From Streptomyces kebangsaanensis (GTDB taxonomy: Bacteria > Actinomycetota > Actinomycetes > Streptomycetales > Streptomycetaceae), in assembly GCF_001906585.1 (NCBI RefSeq), contig NZ_JUJA01000137.1, positions 37,910 through 80,855 on the forward strand: a stretch of 42,946 nucleotides of DNA, in the 5' to 3' direction. Below, piece by piece: positions 7,101 through 15,007 of this stretch. The translations under genes and the position numbers were made by a program. Position 1 is the first letter of the stretch; every line of letters starts with the position of its first letter. The notes beneath the pieces are model-generated. The model was not told the DNA's origin. It ran no database searches and saw nothing but the letters and a program-made list of their open reading frames with translations.

Positions 7101-9683
7101 GACCAGGGCGCCAGCGGGCTCCAGGGAGTCCTGCGCTACGAGGTCTCCTGCGACATGAACCGGGTCGCCTCCCACGTGCCGGAATTCGGCTCCGGATCGG
7201 GAGGCGTGTTCCAAGTCCTGCTCGCCACCCGGCCCCTCACCGGTCAGAGCCCCGCCGACCTGCTCACCGGACAGGACCAGCTCAGGCCCACCCTGCTGCT
7301 CTGTCCCCAGACCTTCACACTGGCCCAGCGCTTCCGGTTCGCCGGCGCGCTGGCCCAGCACGTCACGCCCACGCTCGTCGTCGACCACGCCGTCATCGGC
7401 TGGATGGCCGCACGGGCATACGGCTCCTTCCAGCGTTTTCAGCGCGTCACCCTGCCCTGGAACCGCACCAACCCCTACCAGGACGCCGGGGTCGTCCCCC
7501 GGGAGATGTTCTACGGGCGTACCGCGGAGGAGGCGACCGTCCTCGACCCCCGCGGCGGGATGTTCCTGTACGGAGGCCGACAGCTGGGCAAGTCCGCCCT
7601 GCTGCGCCGGATCGAGGCGGAGTGGCAGGGCAGGGAGCACGAGATCGCCGTCTACATGGACCTGCGGGGCCTGGGCATCGGCGAGTCCCAGGGGCCCGAC
7701 CGTATCTGGCAGCAGCTGCGCACGGCGCTCGCCCGGCATCCCGGCTTCGCCCGCGAGACCTCCCGCCTCGGTCGCAACGCCGGGCCAGAGGTCATCGCCC
7801 GTTCCGTCAAGAACTGGCTCGACGCCAACAGCGTGCGCCGGGTGCTGCTGCTGGCGGACGAGGCCGATCCCTTCCTGACGGCGGACTCCAACAAGGTGGC
7901 CACCCGCGGCGGCACCTCCGACTTCGTGGTGCTGCGCGCGCTGCGTCAACTCCGCGACGACACGGCCGGCCGGTTCAAGCCGGTCTTCGCCGGCCTGCAC
8001 CAGGTGCAGCGGTTCGGCACCATGTCCAACACCCCCACCGTGCAGGGCGGCGTGGACGTGCTCATCGGCCCCCTCGATCCGGACTCCGCGCGGTCCCTGG
8101 TCGTCGAGCCGCTCGCTGCGCTCGGCTTCGTCTTCGGGCCGTCGGAGGAGGAGCGCAACCTCGTCTGGCGACTGCTGGCGGCGACCAACTACTACCCGCC
8201 GCTGATCCAGCTCGTGTGCCGCACGCTCGTCACCACGCTGCGCCAGCGGCTGGAGCGCACCGAGTCACACCCGCCCGTGCTCATCACCGAGGAGGACGTG
8301 GAACAGGTGATCACCGCTCGGGCCGTCCTGGACGGACTGCGCGACAAGCTGCGGATCACCGTCAACCTGGAGGACCGTTACCGGGTGCTCAGCCTGGTGA
8401 CCGCCCGGATGGCCATCCAGGACAGCTACGCAGCCACCTACTCGGCCCGGACCATCCACGACGAGGCCGCCGCCGTGTGGGAGCCGGGGTTCCCCGAGCA
8501 CACCGAGCAGGTGACGGCCGGCTACCTCCGGGAAATGGTGGGCCTCGGCATCCTGGTCGAGTCCCCGGAGGGGCCCGAAGGCCGCGGCTACACCATGCGC
8601 AGCCCGAACATGGTGAACCTGCTGTGGACCGTGGACGACATCGAGCGTGAGCTCAAGACCGCCGAGTTCGACGCCCCCTACGAGTACAACCCGCTCCAGG
8701 CCCGGCGCACGCTGGAGCTGGAAACCGACGGGTTGCGCCGGTTCAGCCCGCTCACCGACGGCCGGATCGCCGTACTGACCCAGGGCACGGGCCCCGTCAC
8801 CGTGTTCGGCAGCCCGGCGCTCGGCAGCGCCCGGCTGGTCGACGCCCTGCGTGCCAAACTCGCGGCCGACCAGGTCAGCGAGATCAGGACCCGCCGCGGC
8901 ACCGCCGAAGAGCGGGCGCATGACAGTACCGCTCACGTGGAATGCGTGCGGCCCGACGAGCTGGGCGAGTGGATCACCCGTAACTCCGCTCCGGGTGCGG
9001 AGACCCGCAAGCCGTCCCTGCTGGTGGTCGACCTGCTCGGCGCCGACGAAGCCGAGTGCGCCGAGGTGGAGGCCCGCCTCGCGCGGCGTGAGCTGGCCGA
9101 ACGGCTGCGGTCCGTCCTGCTGCGTTCCAACCGTCAGGACGACCTGTGTTCCGAGAGCGACCAGGTGGTGCGCATGGAGCGCTGGACGATCGAGTCACTG
9201 CGGGCATGGCCCGAATGCGTCTACGACACGCCCGATCAGCGCAACCGGCTCATCGCCGCCACCGGAGGCTGGCCGGAGTTGGTGGAGGACGTGGTCGCTC
9301 GGGCGGCCTCGCACTCCATGCAGCGGACCGACGCCTGCGCTTGGGGACGCGACCGTCTGACGGATCCGCTGCTGGCCCGGGCCTTCATCGAAGCCGTCGG
9401 TTTCACCGAACGCCAGGTGGAGGTCCTGCGCGACTGGGTCGAGTACGCCTCCCTCGACGACCGGAGCGAGGGACTGCCGCTGACGGACGTCGCCGAGCTC
9501 CTCGCCGAACGCATCACCCCCGAGGAGGGCCCTCCGTTGGAGGCCGCCGAGCGCCTGCAGCGAGAACTGAGCGCCCTGCAGGTCCTCGACACGGTCAAGG
9601 ACGGAGGGCTCCTGCTGGACTCCGCCGTCTGCACGGCACTTCACACCCTGCACACCACGGGCGCCGGTGATGCCGCAGGGTGA
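4146..9683 (+). CDS. Giant P-loop (STAND/ORC-like AAA) ATPase, candidate defence-system core
   Basis: A 1845-residue cytoplasmic protein. Residues about 1-160 are helical and coiled-coil-like. About 170-350 is Pro/Glu/Gly-rich linker. A long helical region begins near 359 (RAYWLTHCSDEPEGRAQ). Near residue 1100 comes NPYQDAGVVPREMFYGR, followed by a Walker A motif G1143-x4-GKS1150 and a Walker B VLLLADEAD (1233-1241). An arginine-rich AAA lid, winged-helix-like segments and a mainly helical tail follow. The NPY/FyGR lead-in and GGRQLGKSALL loop resemble large bacterial AAA_16/ORC1-like NTPases. ATG at 4146 has a G-rich ribosome site seven bases upstream. The stop overlaps the next gene's start, so the two products are probably partners. 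I recognise no named system for this pair; an anti-phage role is inference. Confidence 0.8.
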   Translation: MDRHTGDGVEKESVQTLDGLEELQRRLTRLTADAGELAGLLERTAAVVRAGTMPDQRVDEALQAFRAGFRELDQAIAALGGPALPAGSAAGSLAGLDAALGRRVDAEAEAIRAEIADLTAQLEEARFDRSRIVLSTLIAELRADLARLEALSDLDPADRDCASAALPEPPGTQDAGTDGSGGGTRPAEEEPGKSSGVAEEVPHAGEDAPAAGTARPVEGGAPSRPGGETRPKEGQRRTPAALPTHVSGSYVLSGVPSELTSAPKISSSFASVPVTGAGQGGPGSSPFPVPAPVPAPAPEPDPLPIGRTAEGGPDDAPRRPRNALLRKRRTGGAADADTTEGKAAGEEPEHDRRPWREDRMTRLVRAGQLDRAYWLTHCSDEPEGRAQTLAYLAAAFTAEQEPWQVQSVFEAQLTSTDDGDLVLPDGPACATALVAHLRCSLAQGWGTDLRRDLLQRVALDEPWQQFVHKACEALGSGRPLLTTEEPGGADSVLARRAELGERAQALIEDFAVRSTPYPRATNVLHHLLDQKTVLGTGVRAVVDWGALDDGAECVEAIRKAAAGLAKPRQVDSVIEETDRRYRSSSQARKPIEAKALVALQDSVREVAALLRAAVTEIEAAASQPSRTTPHTDLFRLAGQIATREPLCVEEAAVGLLAAWIQHPSHDSGGQEPVRPAGDGSRCTTEPDVSWLLLAPELPRNADGVPAHADPAAYPAVVRLLDGPPSAEEAFEAYAADGRLDLARKLLDAEPALLGPQDPFPPELTDRLQEQCVLWSKKLGHRIEIAIADFETARRQNLTHADDERIRASLDALSSRHQALRASGTAVDYGALLRQADELRRPSVERIKAHQAALEDRLDRTRLGKEDKQRVRRLLERKDWATASELITEAEQKNRLPQERDLVAEDLRGFVNLLNTDTSRMAKENADARYLARRASRRDRQSAEAEVALEAWERIHDRRSGATRQRSTDLKSVLRLLGLNAHSVRADQGASGLQGVLRYEVSCDMNRVASHVPEFGSGSGGVFQVLLATRPLTGQSPADLLTGQDQLRPTLLLCPQTFTLAQRFRFAGALAQHVTPTLVVDHAVIGWMAARAYGSFQRFQRVTLPWNRTNPYQDAGVVPREMFYGRTAEEATVLDPRGGMFLYGGRQLGKSALLRRIEAEWQGREHEIAVYMDLRGLGIGESQGPDRIWQQLRTALARHPGFARETSRLGRNAGPEVIARSVKNWLDANSVRRVLLLADEADPFLTADSNKVATRGGTSDFVVLRALRQLRDDTAGRFKPVFAGLHQVQRFGTMSNTPTVQGGVDVLIGPLDPDSARSLVVEPLAALGFVFGPSEEERNLVWRLLAATNYYPPLIQLVCRTLVTTLRQRLERTESHPPVLITEEDVEQVITARAVLDGLRDKLRITVNLEDRYRVLSLVTARMAIQDSYAATYSARTIHDEAAAVWEPGFPEHTEQVTAGYLREMVGLGILVESPEGPEGRGYTMRSPNMVNLLWTVDDIERELKTAEFDAPYEYNPLQARRTLELETDGLRRFSPLTDGRIAVLTQGTGPVTVFGSPALGSARLVDALRAKLAADQVSEIRTRRGTAEERAHDSTAHVECVRPDELGEWITRNSAPGAETRKPSLLVVDLLGADEAECAEVEARLARRELAERLRSVLLRSNRQDDLCSESDQVVRMERWTIESLRAWPECVYDTPDQRNRLIAATGGWPELVEDVVARAASHSMQRTDACAWGRDRLTDPLLARAFIEAVGFTERQVEVLRDWVEYASLDDRSEGLPLTDVAELLAERITPEEGPPLEAAERLQRELSALQVLDTVKDGGLLLDSAVCTALHTLHTTGAGDAAG

Positions 9684-11382
9684 CGCGCCGGATCCGCGTG
9701 CGGCGCCCGCGGATCCGGAAGACGCACGGACGGCGGTGCCGGGGCACGGTGCGACCGCCGTCCATCCGCTGACGGCCGGGCTGCCCGGTGTCCGGGATCA
9801 CATGGGCGCCGTCGCCCGTGACCTGCACCACGGTCGCAGCTGCCTGTGGATCTTTCCCGACCATCTGGTCGAGAACGGCACCGCGGACCGGCTCTTCGCC
9901 GAGGTGGTCGCCGGCACGGCCGGCGCCCGCGTCGAGAACGTGCACGCCGAGCTCACGGAGACGGCGGTCCCCGGGCCGCGGGCCGGGAACCGCCCACCGC
10001 GCCGCAGCATCTGGGGCCCGCCCGCTCCGGGCGGCTCCCGTGACCTCGCTGCGGTCCCGTCGTTCGGCGCACGTCTCCAGCACGCCCTGGAGGCACGGGT
10101 GCCGGCGGAGGACGAGGACCCCCTGGAGCGCGTACTGGAGACGCTGCTCACCGGGGGCCGGACGGGAGCCCGCTGGTTCGTCAGCGCGCGCTCCTGGCTC
10201 GAACCCGATCTCGACGGCCTGGTGGCGTTGTACCAGCGGCTCACCCATCAGGTGCGGGCGGAGCCGCCGCCTGCCGAGTGCACCCCGCGCCTGCTGCTCG
10301 CCGCTCGGTACCGGGACATTCCCGCGGACCTCCCCGCCCGTTCGGATGCGGACACGGCGCGGATCCACTGGTGGTGGGGCGTCCTGGGACGGCTCGACGG
10401 TCTGACCGCCGCCGCTCACACCGAGGCGGCCCGGCCCTCCCTCGCGCTCCCGGCCGAGCGCGACGCCACCGGCAGCGACGGGCCGCCGACCAGCGGCATG
10501 CAGGCGACCAGCGACAAGCAGGCGATCCCGTCCGCCCCACCGGTCTCACCGGCTGAAGAGGCCTACACCCGCGCCGTGCGGACACAGCTGCGCAGAGAAG
10601 CCGCGGCCGAACTGGCCGGCCCGGACCTCTCCCTGCTGCCCGCCCTGCTCGCCGTTCCCGATCTGGGCGTCTGGGAGAGCGACGGGGCCGTGGTCAAGTC
10701 GATACGGGACGCTCTGTGCTGTCCTCCGGAAGGTCCTGTGGGCGCCCCGGCCGCCGACTGCCACCTCGAACCTGTCACCCCCGCTCCCGGGCAGAGCCTC
10801 CGGGACGCCTGGGCCGACGGCGCCGTCGAAGCCTGGGAGGGGCGGCTGCACGTCCGGATCACCGACCGGTTGCGCTCCTCTGGCGGCGGCCCGGCGGAAC
10901 ACCGGCTGACCGAAGACCTGCGCACCGCGGTATGGCGGGCGCAACTGCGCGTCATCTACCCGCTGCTGGCCTCGGGCCGTAGCCAGCTGCAGGACGCCTA
11001 TCTACGGCTGAACCGGATGAGTGTGCAGGGCCTGCGCGACCGCGCCCGCCATCGGCTGCGTGGCCAGGGAAAGGACTACCGCGTGCCCTCCTCCGCGTCC
11101 CTGATGGAGCTCTCCGAACTGAGCTTTCTCATGAAGCTCTTCTCCGGCTCCCCCACCGATCTGCTCGCGTCGCTGTGCGAGGCTCTGCACAAAGCCCGCA
11201 ACCATCTGGCCCACCACCAGTGCCTCGGCCGGCAGGATGTCGACGAGGTGTGCAGGGCGCTCGCCCGTCTCGACGGCATCGATGCGGCCCGCCCGCGTCC
11301 CCTCACCCTGCCCGGCCCGCGGCCGCCCGCTCCTGGCACCCGAGGTGTCCCGCTCGCTCTCCCGGACGTCGTTGAGCAGTGA
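9670..11382 (+). CDS. HEPN-domain protein coupled to the giant ATPase
   Basis: A 570-residue protein whose start lies inside the last 14 bases of the ATPase gene, indicating translational coupling (a GTG at 9667 is the alternative). The N-terminal part, about residues 20-330, has alternating hydrophobic strands and helices (for example GRSCLWIFPDHL) but no intact P-loop. A variable linker follows near 250-300. The C-terminal 110 residues form a helical domain with R510-N-H-L-A-H515, the R-x4-H catalytic signature of HEPN ribonucleases, in the usual context (KARNHLAHH). HEPN proteins are commonly RNA-cleaving effectors or structural partners in bacterial conflict systems. With the ATPase as sensor or switch, this would be the effector; that division of labour is inferred from neighbours only. 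Confidence 0.75.
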   Translation: MPQGDAPDPRAAPADPEDARTAVPGHGATAVHPLTAGLPGVRDHMGAVARDLHHGRSCLWIFPDHLVENGTADRLFAEVVAGTAGARVENVHAELTETAVPGPRAGNRPPRRSIWGPPAPGGSRDLAAVPSFGARLQHALEARVPAEDEDPLERVLETLLTGGRTGARWFVSARSWLEPDLDGLVALYQRLTHQVRAEPPPAECTPRLLLAARYRDIPADLPARSDADTARIHWWWGVLGRLDGLTAAAHTEAARPSLALPAERDATGSDGPPTSGMQATSDKQAIPSAPPVSPAEEAYTRAVRTQLRREAAAELAGPDLSLLPALLAVPDLGVWESDGAVVKSIRDALCCPPEGPVGAPAADCHLEPVTPAPGQSLRDAWADGAVEAWEGRLHVRITDRLRSSGGGPAEHRLTEDLRTAVWRAQLRVIYPLLASGRSQLQDAYLRLNRMSVQGLRDRARHRLRGQGKDYRVPSSASLMELSELSFLMKLFSGSPTDLLASLCEALHKARNHLAHHQCLGRQDVDEVCRALARLDGIDAARPRPLTLPGPRPPAPGTRGVPLALPDVVEQ

Positions 11383-11745
11383 GAACGTGGCCGAGCGCGA
11401 GGTCGGCGAGAGTCACACCACACTCGATTGGCAGACCCCTCCCCTGGCGCGTTGAAGGGGGACACCGGCGACAGGGGTGTCTCGGCGTCGAGCCAGGTCG
11501 ATGAGGCGGACATGCGCCGCACCTTGGACGCTGCCTCCGGCAATGGCCGAGTGGTCCCTCAGACACTCGCACGAGTCGAGACAGCCCAGCCACGACCGTG
11601 TACGGCCCCGGACTTTGAACTCTCCGATGACAAAGTATGGACATGTCAAGCGGAAGTCTTCTACCTTGGCGGCGCAAGTGCAGCGCCACCGCAGCAGACC
11701 GGAGCGATATCCGGCACGGTCCGGTCCCCAGTTCGTGGAGGACCA
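11383..11745 (+). other. Intergenic region ahead of the secreted multidomain gene
   Basis: A 363-base gap. The frame of the downstream gene stays open upstream, but the peptide it would encode has no ribosome site and no family likeness, and the true start at 11746 has GGAGG and a signal peptide. The segment 11610-11650 is less GC-rich than its surroundings and could carry the promoter; no confident -10/-35 pair could be assigned. Confidence 0.4.
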
Positions 11746-14700
11746 ATGTCCCATCGTCTGTTTCCGCGCGCCCGAAGACACTTCATCCCCCTGTTGGTCG
11801 GGGGCGTCCTGGCCGGCGGCCTGTGTTCCGCTCCGTCGGCTTCCGCCGCTCCCGCGGACGTCCCCCCTCAGGAGCCGGGAGTCACGCTCCGTGTGTTCGA
11901 CGTGCAGACGCCGCTGAGCAAGCTGTGCACCCTGAAACCGGGCCAGACCCCCAACCACGACAAACTGATGCCGACCGTCGACTGGTCCACGGCCGCCGAC
12001 TTCGGCGGGTTCGCCGACAACTTCGTCACCGAGACGTCCGGTTACCTGAACGTGCCGCGCGACGGCTCCTATTCGTTCCGTCTCACCAGTGACGACGGTT
12101 CACGGCTGGCCATCGACGGCGACACGGTGATCGATCACGACGGGCTGCACGGGAGCGAGCCGAAGGACGGCACGGTTCATCTCGCCGCCGGGCTGCATCC
12201 GTTGCGCATCGACCACTTCGAGCGGGACGGCGAGCAGCAACTCCGGCTGGCCTGGAAACCGCCGGGTGAAAGCGGCTTCACGGTCGTGCCCCGCGAGGCA
12301 CTGAGCACCGACGCCGGTGTCGTCCGGGTCACCTCACCAGGCCGCAAGGAGTGCGAGGCGAGCGGCGACTCCCCCGGCGACGGCCTGCCCCTGACCTCCG
12401 TACGCCCCGACCTGACCCTCACCGACCTGCGCCCGGAGGGCTTCGAGCCGCAGGTCAGCGGCATGGACTGGCTGCCCGACGGACGTCTCGCGATCAGTAC
12501 GTGGGGCGGCAGCGACAACGTTGCCGGAGAGGTGTACCTGCTGGACCACGTGACCGGCCGGACGAGCCGGGACAAGGTCACTGTGAAGAAGGTGGCGAGC
12601 GGACTCCGCGAGCCCATGGGCATCAAGTACGTGGACGGTTCGCTGTACGTCTCGCAGAAGCACGAGCTGACCCGGTTGGTCGACAAGGACGGCGACGAGG
12701 TGACCGACGAGTACCGCACGGTCGCCACCTGGCCGTACGGCCGGAACTTCCACGAGTTCGCCTTCGGTCTGCTCTACCGGGACGGCTACTTCTACGTGAA
12801 CCTCTCCGTCGCCATCAACCTCGGCGGCGCGACCACCACTCCGCAGCCCGCGCCCGGCCGCGGAGTCACGTACAAGGTCAGCAGGAAGACGGGGAGCATC
12901 AGTCCGGTCGCAGGCGGTCTGCGGACCCCCAACGGCATCGGCTGGGGCCCCGGCGGCGGCATCTTCGCCACCGACAACCAGGGCGGATGGCTTCCCGCGT
13001 CGAAGCTCGTGCAGATCAAACAGGACCGCTTCTTCAACCATTACACCGAGCCGTCGGGCCCCTTCGACAACTCCCCCGTCACCGAGCCGGTGCTGTGGCT
13101 GCCGCAGAACGAGATCGCCAACTCGCCCTCCACTCCGCTGTACCTGAAGAAGGGCGGCTTCGCCGGCCAGATGCTGCTGGGCGACGTCACCTACGGCGGC
13201 CTGCAGCGCGCCTGTCTGGAGAAGGTGGAGGGCCAGTACCAGGGAGCCGTCTTCCGCTACACCCAGGGGCTCGAAGCCGGCGTCAACCGCATCACCCTGG
13301 GCCCCGACGGCGCGATCTACGTCGGCGGCCTGGGCGCCGACGGCAACTGGGGCCAGGAGGGCAAACTCAGGTTCGGCCTGCAGAAGCTGGCACCGAACGG
13401 CAAGAACACCTTCGACATTCAGTCGATGCGTGCCGTGCCCGGTGGTTTCGACCTGACCTACACCCAGCCCGTCTCCGCCGCCACCGCCGAACAGCTCGCC
13501 GCTCACTACCGTGCCGAGCAGTGGCGTTACACGCCGACCGCGGACTACGGAGGCCGGAAGATCGCCGAGGAACCGCTTCCCGTGCGTTCGGCGACGCTTT
13601 CGAAGGACGGCCGTACCGTCAAGCTCCGGCTGGACGGTCTGAAGCCGGGCCGCGTGGTCCACGTCCGTTCCCCGCGTCCCTTCACCTCGGCCTCCGGTGA
13701 ACCGCTGTGGAGCACCGAAGCCTGGTACACCCTCAATCGGATGCCCGGCAAGCAGCCGCCCCCCGCCACACGGTACGAGGCCGAAGAGGCACGCCTCACC
13801 GGCACCGCCGGCATCAACACCGACCACGTGGGCTATTCCGGCAGCGGTTTCGTCGACCGTTACGCCACCGAGGGCAAGGTCGCCACGACCTTCGACGTGA
13901 CGGTCCCGAAGGCCGGCGCCTACGACGTCAACCTGCGCTATGCCAACGGGCCGAACCCGTTCCGGGGCACCAAGACCCTTTCCCTGTACGCCAACGGGAA
14001 GAAGGTGCGGCAGACGAAGCTCGCCTCCACGGGCGACTGGGACTCCTGGTCGACACGGACCGAGAAGCTGGTGCTGCGTGCCGGACACAACACGATCGCC
14101 TACCGGTACGACCCCGGCGACACCGGACATGTCAACCTCGACCTGATCACCGTCCATCCGCACAAGGCCCGGATCACCCTCTTCGACGGGACGGCCGCCT
14201 CGCAGACCCAGTGGCAGCACACGGACGGGAGACGCCCGCAGTGGCCCCTCACCGACGAGAAGTCGATGGAGGTGTGCTGCGGGGACATCCGCACCACGGA
14301 CGCGTACCAGGACTTCACTCTGCATGTGGAGTTCCGCGTCCCACTGCTTCCCCCCGATGTCACCGGACAGGACCGCGGAAACAGCGGCATCTTCCTCCAG
14401 GACCGCTACGAGCTCCAGATCCTCGACTCCTACGGTGACACCTCGCCGGCCGCCGACGAGGCCGGGGCGATCTACCTGAAACGGGCGCCCGACACGAACG
14501 CGGCGACAGCGCCCGGGACCTGGCAGACCTATGACATCGTCTTCCACTCGGCTCGCTACGACGACGACGGCCGTAAGACCGCCGACGCCCGCGTCACGGT
14601 GGTGTGGAACGGCAAGAAGGTCCACGACGACGTGGCCCTCGACGGACCGACCGCGTCGGGCAGAGCGGAAGGCCCCGCCGCGGGAGCGATCCGGTTGCAG

Positions 14701-14754
14701 GACCACGGGAACAAAGTCAGGTTCCGCAACATCCGGATAGCACCACTGACATGA
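11746..14754 (+). CDS. Secreted PA14 / sugar-dehydrogenase-like propeller / CBM6-like / DUF1080 protein
   Basis: A 1002-residue exported protein. A Sec signal peptide (SHRLFPRARR, then a hydrophobic core) ends near residue 35 at SASA. A PA14 domain covers about 45-185 (SYSFRLTSDDGSRLAIDG). A six-bladed propeller like glucose/sorbosone dehydrogenases or PVC-type L-sorbosone enzymes covers about 205-620 (GMDWLPDGRLAIST, NGIGWGPGGGIFATDNQG). A CBM6/35-like jelly roll starts near 674 (YEAEEARLTG). A C-terminal DUF1080 (3-keto-glycoside hydrolase-like) domain runs from about 808 (LFDGTAAS ... GNSGIFLQDRYELQILDSYG). The start is fixed by GGAGG four bases before ATG. It probably binds and oxidises or hydrolyses an extracellular glycan; the substrate is unknown. 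A strong hairpin follows the stop. Confidence 0.85.
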   Translation: MSHRLFPRARRHFIPLLVGGVLAGGLCSAPSASAAPADVPPQEPGVTLRVFDVQTPLSKLCTLKPGQTPNHDKLMPTVDWSTAADFGGFADNFVTETSGYLNVPRDGSYSFRLTSDDGSRLAIDGDTVIDHDGLHGSEPKDGTVHLAAGLHPLRIDHFERDGEQQLRLAWKPPGESGFTVVPREALSTDAGVVRVTSPGRKECEASGDSPGDGLPLTSVRPDLTLTDLRPEGFEPQVSGMDWLPDGRLAISTWGGSDNVAGEVYLLDHVTGRTSRDKVTVKKVASGLREPMGIKYVDGSLYVSQKHELTRLVDKDGDEVTDEYRTVATWPYGRNFHEFAFGLLYRDGYFYVNLSVAINLGGATTTPQPAPGRGVTYKVSRKTGSISPVAGGLRTPNGIGWGPGGGIFATDNQGGWLPASKLVQIKQDRFFNHYTEPSGPFDNSPVTEPVLWLPQNEIANSPSTPLYLKKGGFAGQMLLGDVTYGGLQRACLEKVEGQYQGAVFRYTQGLEAGVNRITLGPDGAIYVGGLGADGNWGQEGKLRFGLQKLAPNGKNTFDIQSMRAVPGGFDLTYTQPVSAATAEQLAAHYRAEQWRYTPTADYGGRKIAEEPLPVRSATLSKDGRTVKLRLDGLKPGRVVHVRSPRPFTSASGEPLWSTEAWYTLNRMPGKQPPPATRYEAEEARLTGTAGINTDHVGYSGSGFVDRYATEGKVATTFDVTVPKAGAYDVNLRYANGPNPFRGTKTLSLYANGKKVRQTKLASTGDWDSWSTRTEKLVLRAGHNTIAYRYDPGDTGHVNLDLITVHPHKARITLFDGTAASQTQWQHTDGRRPQWPLTDEKSMEVCCGDIRTTDAYQDFTLHVEFRVPLLPPDVTGQDRGNSGIFLQDRYELQILDSYGDTSPAADEAGAIYLKRAPDTNAATAPGTWQTYDIVFHSARYDDDGRKTADARVTVVWNGKKVHDDVALDGPTASGRAEGPAAGAIRLQDHGNKVRFRNIRIAPLT

Positions 14755-14761
14755 CCCTCGA

Positions 14762-14800
14762 CCGGGTCCGGGCGAAGAGTCCCTCTGCGCCCGGACCCGG
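14762..14800 (+). terminator. Hairpin terminator after the secreted multidomain gene
   Basis: Arms of 13 bases pair perfectly (CCGGGTCCGGGCG at 14762-14774 with its complement at 14788-14800) around a 13-base loop, eight bases after the stop codon. There is no U-run, as is common for Streptomyces terminators. Confidence 0.75.
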
Positions 14801-15007
14801 CGTCCGGACATGGACATCGGAGGTCGTCGCCCTGATCGGGACCAGTGGGTGTCACACCGCTCGTGGTCAACACCCCCGGGGTGCGTGCCGAGTCACGGCC
14901 GGTCCGCCCTGTCCGTCGCCGGAACCGGGCTTCACCGGTACGGGATGAGACAGAGGCCGTCCGTCTCGTCCGCGCCCGTGCCCGCGCCCGCGCCCGCCCA
15001 GGCGGTA

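Noticed and set aside
4062..8000. A 1312-codon open frame on the minus strand opposite the giant ATPase gene
   Set aside because: It is the antisense shadow of a high-GC gene: composition is Gly/Val/Arg/Leu-rich, with no family blocks and no ribosome site. The plus-strand frame has P-loop motifs.
4146..11382. BREX/Pgl, Zorya, Druantia or Wadjet identity for the ATPase/HEPN pair
   Set aside because: None of the marker proteins (PglX methylase, PglZ, ZorAB motor, large helicase, JetABCD) is encoded nearby, and the two proteins do not show their motifs.
12334..14817. An 827-codon minus-strand open frame opposite the secreted multidomain gene
   Set aside because: Shadow of the plus-strand coding frame; no domain likeness, while the plus strand shows signal peptide, PA14 and DUF1080 blocks.
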